The notes under the pieces were generated by a model. It did not search any database. It worked only from the letters and a program-made list of their open reading frames with translations, and was not told the DNA's origin. The position numbers and the translations under genes were made by a program. Positions 1 to 6,000 of a stretch of DNA of 7,802 bases are shown here, piece after piece. The stretch is from NCBI GenBank assembly GCA_938003765.1, contig CALKYE010000213.1, positions 1 to 7,802 on the forward strand, given 5' to 3'. The number at the start of each line of letters is the position of its first letter. The first letter of the stretch is position 1. This DNA is from an uncultured Planctomycetia bacterium (GTDB lineage Bacteria > Planctomycetota > UBA1135 > GCA-002686595).

Positions 1-1
1 C

Positions 2-934
2 GCGCCGATCGCGCACGAGCTTGGCCGCGAAGAACTCGCCGGCCTTGTAGCTCGAGCGCACCAGCGGACCCGAGGCGACGTACAGGAAGCCGAGCTTCTC
101 GCCGAGCATCTGCAGATCGAGGAAGCGCTCGGGGGTGACCCACTCGCGGACGGGCGCGTGCTGCGGCGTCGGGCGCAGGTACTGGCCGAGCGTGAGCAGC
201 TCGACGCCCGCGTCGCGCAGGCGCTGCATCGACTCGACGACCTCGTCGTGGGTCTCTCCCAGGCCGAGCATGATCGACGACTTCGTGATCACGCGCGGCA
301 GCTCGCGCTTGGCGCCGCGCAGCGTCTCGAGCGAGCGCTCGAACGAGCAGCGCGGGTCGCGGATCTTGCGCTGCAGACGATCGACGACCTCGACGTTGTG
401 CGCGAGCACGTCGGGCGCAGCCTCCATCAAGGTCGCCAGGTCGCGGCCCTGGTAGTCGGGGATCAGCGTCTCCACCACCGTGCGCGGCGCGCGCGCGCGG
501 ATCTCGCGGAGACAGCTCGCGTAGTGCGCGCTCCCGCCGTCGGGCAAGTCGTCGCGATCGACCGAAGTGATCACGACGTAGCCCAGGTTCATCGCGGCGA
601 TGGCCTGGCCGACGTGCGCGGGCTCATCGGGGTCGGGCGGCGCCGCCTTCATCACGGTCTTGACCGCGCAGAAGCGACAGCGGCGCGTGCACTCGTCGCC
701 CAGCACCATGATCGTCATGGTCGCGTTGTCGCCCTTCCAGCACTCGCCGATGTTGGGGCAACGCGCCTCCTGGCACACGGTGTTGAGCTTGAGCTCCTGC
801 GTGAGCGTCTTGAGCTTCGCGTAGCCCTCTCCGCCCGGCAGAGGCACCTTGAGCCACTGCGGCTTGGGGCTGCGAATCGGAATCTGCGGCGCCTTGGAGG
901 GCGCGTCGGCGTCGGGTTTGGGCGTGTCGCTCAT
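2..934 (-). CDS. lipA: lipoyl synthase LipA (radical SAM), C-terminus cut by window edge
   Basis: Radical SAM enzyme of the cytosol that inserts two sulfurs at C6 and C8 of an octanoyl chain carried on lipoyl domains (E2 subunits, GcvH), the last step of lipoate synthesis. Read on the minus strand from ATG 934-932, 311 residues are visible. The auxiliary-cluster motif CX4CX5C is C54/C59/C65 (CQEARCPNIGEC). The radical SAM CX3CX2C motif is C82/C86/C89 (CTRRCRFC). The C-terminal RSSY is at 293-296; its serine ligates the auxiliary cluster in studied LipA proteins. HNVEVV and GLGET segments between them also fit. All iron-sulfur ligands are present, so the enzyme should be active. The frame is still open at the left edge, 15 residues after RSSY, where E. 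coli LipA has about a dozen, so only a few residues are probably missing. The charged, proline-rich first 25 residues are variable in the family. No clear Shine-Dalgarno precedes the ATG. It is transcribed away from the CHAT gene; its downstream neighbours lie outside the window. Confidence 0.97.
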   Translation of the reverse strand, partial: MSDTPKPDADAPSKAPQIPIRSPKPQWLKVPLPGGEGYAKLKTLTQELKLNTVCQEARCPNIGECWKGDNATMTIMVLGDECTRRCRFCAVKTVMKAAPPDPDEPAHVGQAIAAMNLGYVVITSVDRDDLPDGGSAHYASCLREIRARAPRTVVETLIPDYQGRDLATLMEAAPDVLAHNVEVVDRLQRKIRDPRCSFERSLETLRGAKRELPRVITKSSIMLGLGETHDEVVESMQRLRDAGVELLTLGQYLRPTPQHAPVREWVTPERFLDLQMLGEKLGFLYVASGPLVRSSYKAGEFFAAKLVRDRR

Positions 935-1152
935 GGTCCGTGCAGTTCCGCAATCTAGCACAGGAAGCGCGGACGCTTCGGGCAGCGACGCACTGCGCCC
1001 CAGCGAGCACTCCGGGCGTGTTCGACGCTCCATCGCGGCCCCGGCGCGAGGCCCGACGACCGTTCCGTGCGCGTCGATCCGAGGCGAGCGCCCCTGGCGC
1101 AACGCGCGCACGCCGGCCTTCGAACGTCGGACGCGATTACGATTCCCCACCG
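935..1152. promoter_or_regulatory. intergenic region between divergent lipA and CHAT gene
   Basis: This 218-bp gap lies between two start codons pointing outward, so it should hold the promoters of both genes. I see no convincing -35/-10 pair on either strand. A TAGATT on the minus strand about 20 bases upstream of lipA and a TACGAT just before the CHAT start are weak -10-like strings without good -35 partners. Open frames cross the gap, including a 71-codon in-frame upstream extension of the CHAT gene, but their arginine/alanine/proline-rich composition looks like GC-rich non-coding DNA. The only clear structure is the short hairpin at 964-979. Confidence 0.5.
964..979. repeat. 6-bp inverted repeat upstream of lipA
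   Basis: GAAGCG, a 4-base spacer (cgga), then CGCTTC: a perfect 6-bp stem with a tetraloop, 30-45 bases upstream of the lipA ATG on the minus strand. It could be an operator half-site pair or a hairpin in the lipA leader. Short inverted repeats are frequent in DNA this rich in G and C, so no function is claimed. Confidence 0.35.
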
Positions 1153-4100
1153 ATGTTGGCGGCCCTGCTTCTCGCGCTCGCGCACCGCACACAGGCGCCG
1201 GAAGTCGTGCGCGCGTTGCGCCTCGACCTCGAAGAGCAGGTGAGCGCCGGCGCGCCGCTGCGCTTCGAGCACGTCACCAGCCGCCGCGGGCAACTCTCGG
1301 TATGGGCCGAGAGCGACGAGCTCGATCTCGTGCTGCGCGTCGAGCGCGACCGCGGCGGCGTGCTCGAGGACGACGACACCGGCGGTGCGCGCAATCCGTG
1401 GCTGCGGATTCCCTGCGACGCGCCCGGAGAGCGCGTGGTGATCGAGGTGCGCGCCAAGGACCCCGCTGCGGCCGGCGCGCTGACACTGCGCGTTCGCGAA
1501 TTGACGGAGACCGCGGAGAGCGAGCAGGCGCAGCGCAACGCGCAACTCTGCTTGAGCGAGGCCGACCGGCTCGACGGCGAAGGCCGTCGGATCGAAGCGC
1601 TCCGAGCGCTGGCGAGCCAGATCGAGAGCTGCTGCGAGCTGGCGCTCCGACAGGAGTGCGCGAGTCTGCACGTGTCGCTGATGCAGCTGGGTCGGCGCTG
1701 CGCCGAATGGAGCGACTTCGCGAGCTTCTCGCGGGCCAGCTTCGCGCGCCGCGAGGCGATGCGCGAGCTGTACCCGAGCACGAGCGAAGCCTGGAGCGAG
1801 ATCCAACTGTGCGTGTGCCAGGCGCTCCGCAACGGGGCCGGCGGTCCGAGCATGGTCGCCGAGTGCGAAGAGGCGCTGCGACTGGCGTTGGTCAGTTTCC
1901 CGGCCGGCCACCCGAACATCCCCATCGTGCGCATCACGGTGGCGCAGGCCCAAGCCGCCGTTCGCGAGCTCGAGCGCGCGGCCGAGCTGTACCGACAGTC
2001 CATCGCCGAAGCGGAAGCCATCGAGGGCTTCGACGAGGTCCGCCTCGCGCTGTTCCGGAGCGACTTCGGCGCGCTGCTGCGCGAGTTGGGCGAGCTGCCG
2101 ACGGCGCTGGAACTGCAGCGCGCGGCGCTCGCGGCGATCGAACGCGCCCTCCCGCCCGACCACGATCTCTCGCTGGGCGTGCTCAACAACCTCGCGGCGG
2201 TGTTGAATGCGATGGGAGAGAACTCGCGCTCGCTCGAGGTCCACGAGCGCCGCTGCGCCGCGCTCGCACTGCGACTGCCGCTCGACAACATCGAGCACAT
2301 CCACGCCCGCGGCAACCGCGCCGTCGTGCGCCTCGCGCTGGGCGACGCCGCGCGAGCTGCGAGTGAGCTGGAGGAGGTCACCGCCTCGCTGGAGCGCAGC
2401 ACCCACGCGGACAGCGAGCACGCCGACCAGTTGACCGTCAACCTCGCGGAGGCCTGGATCGCGGTCGGCCGCGCAGACGAAGCGCTCGAACGCGTCGACC
2501 GTCAGATCGAGCGCCGCGCGCAGGCTGGACGACGCGATGCGAGCATGTCGTGGCGACTGACGGGGACGAGAGCGCACGCGCTGCGTTCGCTCGGGCGCCA
2601 GCGCGAGGCGCTCGCGGTCGCCGAGGAGTCGCTGCGTTTGGCGGAGCGAGCGTTTCCGTTCGAGAACCCCGACCTCGCCGAGACGCGGCAGCGGGTCGCG
2701 GCGCTGCGGTTGATGACGGGTGAGCGCGCGGGCGCCCGCGAGCTCGCTGAAGCGGCTGCGCAACAGACGCGCGCCTACCTCGCGCGTTGCGCCGCGCTGT
2801 TCACGATGCACGACGCCGAGCGAGCGCAGCGGCACTGGTCGCGCCTGATCTCCGACGGTGTCACGCTGCTCGACGCTACGAGCTCAACGGACAACGCCGC
2901 CGCGAACGATCAGGCGGTGTTCGAGCTGTGCGAGAGCGCGCGCGCCATCGGCGCCGGCCTGTTGCGCGCGTGGCGCGTGCGCGGTCAGTCCGCGCCTTCG
3001 CAACACGAGAAGCTGCGCCGCGAGGCGCTGAGCGCGGCGCGCGAAGTCGCGAGCCTCGCCGAACGGTCCATCGCGCCCGAGCAGCTCGACGCCGCGATCG
3101 AGGTTCGCCGACGCGCGGAGCAAGCGCTGCGGCTCGCGCTCGCCAACGAGTCGGGCTCGCTGAGCGGCGTCGGATCCGGCGCCAGCTCGTGGGCGCGCTC
3201 GCTCGCTCCCGACGAAGCACTGGTGACGTATTGGCGACTCGACCAGCGCGAGCTGTCGGCCCAGCCCTTCGCGCCTCGGCATCCGCGCCTCAACGCGTTC
3301 GTGCTGCGCAGCGACGGAAGCGTGCGGCGGCGCGACCTCGGCGAGCTGGCGCCGATCGCCGAGGCCTGCCGCGCGTGGAACACGGCCGCACGCGAGCAAC
3401 GGGAAGACCTGGCCGCGTGCGGCGCTCGCCTGACGGAGCTCCTGATCGATCCGTTGCGCCCCGCGCTCGCCGGCGCCTCGCGTTGGCGCGTGGCGCTCGA
3501 CGACGCGCTGCACACGCTCGCGCTCGACGCGCTGCCGTTCGACGAGTCCGCGCTGCTCGGGGATCGCGTCCGAGTGGTGATCGTCGGCTCGGCCGAGTCA
3601 GGTGCGCTCGCGTCCAGTGCGCCGGACGCGCCGCGCAAGCTGGTCGCGCTGGGCGGCGTCGACTACGAGTCGAGCGAGGACGACGAGGCGGAAGACGAAC
3701 GGGCCGACGACGGCGCGCCGAGCGTTGCGGTCGCGAGCGCGCGCTTCGCTGGACTCACGCGACCCACGTTCGCGCCGCTGTGGGAGACCCAGGATGAGAT
3801 CGACGGCGTCGCCGCCCTGTTCGCGCGCGCTCACGGAAGCGGACGCACGGCAGGCGCCGCGACGCGCGAGGTGCTGAGCGAGCGCGACGCGACGCGCGCC
3901 AACTTCCTCCGCGCGCTCGGCGGCGCGACCCACCTGCACGTCGCCACGCACGGCTTCTTCGCGCTCGAGCGCGCGCAGCCGGCCGCTGGCGCGCAGGTCC
4001 TCGCCCAACGCTCTCCGCTCACGCTGTGCGGACTCGCGCTCGCCGGCGCCAACGACCCGGACAGCCGCGACGGCCTGCTCACGGCCGATGAACTCGCGCT

Positions 4101-4407
4101 GCTCGACCTGCGCGCGTGCGAACTCGTCGTCTTGTCCGCGTGCGACACGAACGTCGGCGTCGCGAGTTCCGGCCAGGGCGTCGCCTCGTTCCAGAAGGCG
4201 CTGCACGCGGCGGGCGCTCGCCACGTCGTGACTTCGCTGTGGAAGGTCGACGACGCCGCGGCGCGCGAGCTGATGCTGGCCTTCTACGAAGGCCTGTGGA
4301 GCGAGCGGCTCGACGTCGAGCGGGCGCTGTGGCGCGCCAAGAGCCGGTTGCGCGAGCGTCGCGCGCCCGTGCGCGACTGGGCCGGGTGGGTGCTCAGCTC
4401 GCAGTGA
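1153..4407 (+). CDS. putative exported PPC-TPR-CHAT domain cysteine peptidase
   Basis: Predicted caspase-like cysteine peptidase, 1084 residues. Residues 1-15 (MLAALLLALAHRTQA) look like a signal peptide, though without a basic n-region. Residues about 20-116 resemble a PPC beta domain: GQLSVWAESDELDLVLRV, then DDD at 73-75, ending TLRV. Residues about 120-540 are alpha-helical with TPR signatures, clearest at 297-460 (for example LNNLAAVLNAMGE, 344-356). A helical linker of about 140 residues follows. The CHAT domain spans about 685-1083, with LDALPF (791-796), catalytic H933 in HVATHGFF, catalytic C997 in SACDT, then AAGARHVVTSLWKVDD and a terminal WAGWVL. Both dyad residues are intact. An unusual acidic stretch occupies 837-856. 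I chose ATG 1153 because the hydrophobic leader starts there; the frame is open back to 940 but that stretch looks non-coding. No Shine-Dalgarno is visible. CHAT proteases cleave protein substrates and TPRs bind partners; the substrate here is unknown. It ends 4 bp from the convergent metallopeptidase gene. Confidence 0.9.
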   Translation: MLAALLLALAHRTQAPEVVRALRLDLEEQVSAGAPLRFEHVTSRRGQLSVWAESDELDLVLRVERDRGGVLEDDDTGGARNPWLRIPCDAPGERVVIEVRAKDPAAAGALTLRVRELTETAESEQAQRNAQLCLSEADRLDGEGRRIEALRALASQIESCCELALRQECASLHVSLMQLGRRCAEWSDFASFSRASFARREAMRELYPSTSEAWSEIQLCVCQALRNGAGGPSMVAECEEALRLALVSFPAGHPNIPIVRITVAQAQAAVRELERAAELYRQSIAEAEAIEGFDEVRLALFRSDFGALLRELGELPTALELQRAALAAIERALPPDHDLSLGVLNNLAAVLNAMGENSRSLEVHERRCAALALRLPLDNIEHIHARGNRAVVRLALGDAARAASELEEVTASLERSTHADSEHADQLTVNLAEAWIAVGRADEALERVDRQIERRAQAGRRDASMSWRLTGTRAHALRSLGRQREALAVAEESLRLAERAFPFENPDLAETRQRVAALRLMTGERAGARELAEAAAQQTRAYLARCAALFTMHDAERAQRHWSRLISDGVTLLDATSSTDNAAANDQAVFELCESARAIGAGLLRAWRVRGQSAPSQHEKLRREALSAAREVASLAERSIAPEQLDAAIEVRRRAEQALRLALANESGSLSGVGSGASSWARSLAPDEALVTYWRLDQRELSAQPFAPRHPRLNAFVLRSDGSVRRRDLGELAPIAEACRAWNTAAREQREDLAACGARLTELLIDPLRPALAGASRWRVALDDALHTLALDALPFDESALLGDRVRVVIVGSAESGALASSAPDAPRKLVALGGVDYESSEDDEAEDERADDGAPSVAVASARFAGLTRPTFAPLWETQDEIDGVAALFARAHGSGRTAGAATREVLSERDATRANFLRALGGATHLHVATHGFFALERAQPAAGAQVLAQRSPLTLCGLALAGANDPDSRDGLLTADELALLDLRACELVVLSACDTNVGVASSGQGVASFQKALHAAGARHVVTSLWKVDDAAARELMLAFYEGLWSERLDVERALWRAKSRLRERRAPVRDWAGWVLSSQ

Positions 4408-4419
4408 ACGTTCACTGCG
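4400..4419. repeat. 20-bp perfect palindrome containing both convergent stop codons
   Basis: Two 10-base arms (CGCAGTGAAC and its exact reverse complement) meet with no spacer, centred between 4409 and 4410. The plus-strand stop TGA (4405-4407) and the minus-strand stop (4412-4414) lie symmetrically inside it, so both genes end CAG-TGA-ACG. Either transcript could form an 8-bp stem with an ACGU loop at its 3' end. No U-tract follows on either strand, so it is not a textbook intrinsic terminator. A bidirectional 3'-end hairpin, a transcript-stabilising structure or a protein-binding site are all possible. The palindrome itself is certain; its role is inference. Confidence 0.85.
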
Positions 4420-5827
4420 CAGCGGTCGTGAAGCGGAACTCCACTGGCTCGAGCGACACGCCCGCTTCGCTCATGAACGCGGAGAAGCGCTCGCCGTTGA
4501 GTGAGAAGCGGTACTCGCGTCCGGGCTCGAGCTTGACCGGCACGCGCAAGCGCTTGCGCTCGGAGTCGTACGAGAGCTTGCCGACGATCTCGGGCTGATC
4601 CTCGCGACGCCCGACGATGGACCAGCTCTTGTCGCGCATCGGTCGATCGAACTCGAACCACAGCTCCGTGAGTCGCGGGTCGACGGAGTCGGCGCCGTTG
4701 AGCGGCGTGCTCCCGACGAGCTTGGGCGCGACCGCGCTCGGCTCGGGCAAGGTCGCCGCGTAGGTGGTGAAGAACTCGACCACCTTGGGCATGAAGCCCT
4801 CGAAGTCGGGCCACGCATCGCGCTGCGTCTCGTACTCGTGGAGCAGGCGCGCGAGGTCCGCGGTCCACACGAAGTGGCGCTTGTGTTCGCTCTCGAGCTG
4901 TTGGCGCTCCGCGTCCTCGCCCTCGAGCGCCGAACGGCAGCGCACCACGCACGCTCGCACCAGCGACTCGTACAGCACTGTGCGACCGTTGCCGTAGCCC
5001 TGCGGCTTCATCTTCGCGCCGCAACTCGCGTAGATGCGCTCCGCCGCCGCGCGCAGCTTCGGCTCGTGTCGATCGACGAACGGATTGGTGTACGTGTGGC
5101 ACAGCTCGTGGACGTAGAGCGGCAAGTAGCTGTCGTCGAACACCGGCAGGCCCTCCGCGTCGAACTTCCAACAGCCGAAGACCGGAGTGACCTGTTCGGC
5201 GACGCCCGGCAGCCGCACGCCGACGCCGTAGTTGCCGCCGCCGCAGAGCAGGCCCGCGATCGCGACGTACTGCGCGCCGGGCTTCGCGCCGAAGAAGTCG
5301 TCGAACCAGGTCAGCGCGCGGCTGCGGCTGAGCGTGGCCGACAGTCGTTGCTCGACCTGGGCGAAGAAGTCCTTTTCGGACTCCATGAAGGCGGCGAACT
5401 CGGAGCGCGCAGCGAAGTCGCGCAGCTCTTCGAGGAAGCGCTCGGTCAGCGCGCGCTCCCAGCGTCCATCGAGGCGCTCGGGACGCGGATCGAGAGGCGC
5501 GATCAGCGTCAGGCGCTCGAGTCCGTCCAGGTGAACCGCGAGGCTGGGGATCGCGTCGTACGAGACTCCGTGCTGCGCGCGGAGCGTTCGCAGCGTGGCC
5601 ACGGCCGCGTGCTCCCGCACGGAGCTCAGCCGCTGCTCCACGCGCTCCGCGTAAGGCGAGCGCGACACGGGCATGTCGAACTCCGCGAAGTCCGCGAGGC
5701 GCGCCACGGCGCTGACCAGCTCCAGGCGCGGATCGACGCGGACGCTGAGCTGCGCGCGCGCGGACGACGACGCCAGCGCGAGCCACGCGAAGAGAAACAA
5801 GAACCAGACGGAACGGAGGACCTTCAT
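4412..5827 (-). CDS. secreted putative zinc metallopeptidase (DUF4932-like) with Big_5-type Ig domain
   Basis: Putative exported zinc-dependent peptidase, 471 residues. The N-terminus has K2 and R5, a hydrophobic core (VWFLFLFAWLALA) and a good signal peptidase I site at SARA|Q after residue 25. The catalytic-type motif HELCH is at 240-244 (H240 and H244 as zinc ligands, E241 as general base), followed by TYTNPFVDRH. E287 in YESLVRA, 43 residues downstream, is a plausible third ligand. CGGGNYGVGV at 195-204 and the NP after HExxH resemble DUF4932 proteins as I remember them; this assignment is from memory. Residues about 366-468 look like a Big_5/SbsA-type Ig domain (GSTPLNGADSVDPRLTELWFEFDRPM, shortened here to STPLNGADSV and FDRPM, then LEPGREYRFSL). 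ATG 5827-5825 was chosen for the signal peptide; the frame stays open another 78 codons, arginine/glycine-rich and overlapping the next gene. No Shine-Dalgarno is visible. It converges with the CHAT gene and diverges from the repeat protein. Substrate unknown. Confidence 0.87.
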   Translation of the reverse strand: MKVLRSVWFLFLFAWLALASSSARAQLSVRVDPRLELVSAVARLADFAEFDMPVSRSPYAERVEQRLSSVREHAAVATLRTLRAQHGVSYDAIPSLAVHLDGLERLTLIAPLDPRPERLDGRWERALTERFLEELRDFAARSEFAAFMESEKDFFAQVEQRLSATLSRSRALTWFDDFFGAKPGAQYVAIAGLLCGGGNYGVGVRLPGVAEQVTPVFGCWKFDAEGLPVFDDSYLPLYVHELCHTYTNPFVDRHEPKLRAAAERIYASCGAKMKPQGYGNGRTVLYESLVRACVVRCRSALEGEDAERQQLESEHKRHFVWTADLARLLHEYETQRDAWPDFEGFMPKVVEFFTTYAATLPEPSAVAPKLVGSTPLNGADSVDPRLTELWFEFDRPMRDKSWSIVGRREDQPEIVGKLSYDSERKRLRVPVKLEPGREYRFSLNGERFSAFMSEAGVSLEPVEFRFTTAAQ

Positions 5828-5861
5828 CGGCGCTTGCCCACTGAAATCAGGGACCTGCACG

Positions 5862-5884
5862 GAGCGGGGTGAGCGAGGGGAGCG
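5862..5884. repeat. three GAGCG direct repeats on a 9-bp period
   Basis: GAGCG starts at 5862, 5871 and 5880, so the units read GAGCGGGGT, GAGCGAGGG, GAGCG. The exact 9-bp period could mark a repeated regulator-binding site upstream of the metallopeptidase gene, or be a small tandem duplication. The low complexity of the surrounding G-rich sequence makes chance a real alternative. Confidence 0.4.
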
Positions 5885-5898
5885 TAGCTGACGTCCCC
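5877..5898. repeat. interrupted inverted repeat in divergent promoter gap
   Basis: GGGGA (5877-5881) pairs with TCCCC (5894-5898) and CGT (5883-5885) pairs with ACG (5891-5893), leaving one bulged G at 5882 and an AGCTG loop. This gives an 8-bp stem with one bulge. It overlaps the last GAGCG repeat. It could be an operator or an RNA hairpin; there is no U-tract, so terminator function is not supported. Confidence 0.35.
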
Positions 5899-5920
5899 CG
5901 CCCCAACCGACCGGGGTAGT

Positions 5921-6000
5921 CCCTCCCGTCCCCCAACAGGCGCCCTCCCGCGCGCTGCGTCGCCCAGTTCGCCCTCCACCACCGTCACGAGTCACCCTCC
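5921..6000 (+). repeat. four CCCTCC hexamers in the leader of the secreted repeat protein
   Basis: CCCTCC occurs at 5921-5926, 5943-5948, 5972-5977 and 5995-6000, the last directly abutting the ATG at 6001. Spacing is 22, 29 and 23 bp. In the mRNA these are pyrimidine-rich and are the complement of a Shine-Dalgarno-like GGAGGG, so the start codon is preceded by the opposite of a ribosome binding site. They may be chance in a C-rich tract, binding sites for a regulator, or part of a leader used for leaderless or SD-independent initiation. Confidence 0.45.

Larger units (their letters stand above)
5828..6000. promoter_or_regulatory. intergenic region between divergent metallopeptidase and secreted repeat protein
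   Basis: This 173-bp gap separates two outward-pointing start codons and should carry both promoters. No clear -35/-10 pair is visible on either strand. Its left half is G-rich on the plus strand around 5861-5880; its right half (about 5894-6000) is strongly C-rich. It holds three 9-bp-spaced GAGCG copies, an interrupted hairpin and four CCCTCC hexamers, annotated separately. Because both flanking products are exported, a shared regulator is conceivable, but nothing in the sequence proves it. Confidence 0.5.

Noticed and set aside
158..958. 266-codon plus-strand frame over the lipA gene
   Set aside because: It is antisense to a gene with every LipA cluster ligand in place; no recognisable motif of its own.
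940..1152. 71-residue N-terminal extension of the CHAT protein from ATG 940
   Set aside because: The extension is arginine/alanine/proline-rich, has no domain character, begins only 6 bases from the lipA start and would bury the hydrophobic leader that begins at ATG 1153.
849..2366. 505-codon plus-strand frame overlapping the CHAT gene, and similar arginine-rich frames at 2787-3797
   Set aside because: Out of frame with the recognised protein and composed mostly of Arg, Ala, Pro and Gly, typical of a shifted reading of GC-rich coding DNA.
955..2835. Long open frame (626 codons) on the minus strand opposite the CHAT gene, and a 434-codon one at 1137-2441
   Set aside because: Composition is arginine/alanine/glutamine-rich without domain logic, while the plus strand encodes recognisable PPC, TPR and CHAT segments. 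Such antisense frames are expected in DNA this GC-rich.
4400..4419. Canonical intrinsic terminator
   Set aside because: The hairpin is present but no U-tract follows on either strand, so it is listed as a palindrome with an open role.
1153..5827. CHAT-gasdermin or other abortive-infection defence system
   Set aside because: The neighbour is a 471-residue exported HExxH protein, not a small pore-former, the genes are convergent rather than operonic, and both proteins look exported. lipA next door is housekeeping, with no other defence gene visible.
4838..5872. 344-codon plus-strand frame opposite the metallopeptidase
   Set aside because: No motif; the opposite strand carries signal peptide, HELCH and Ig-like domain.
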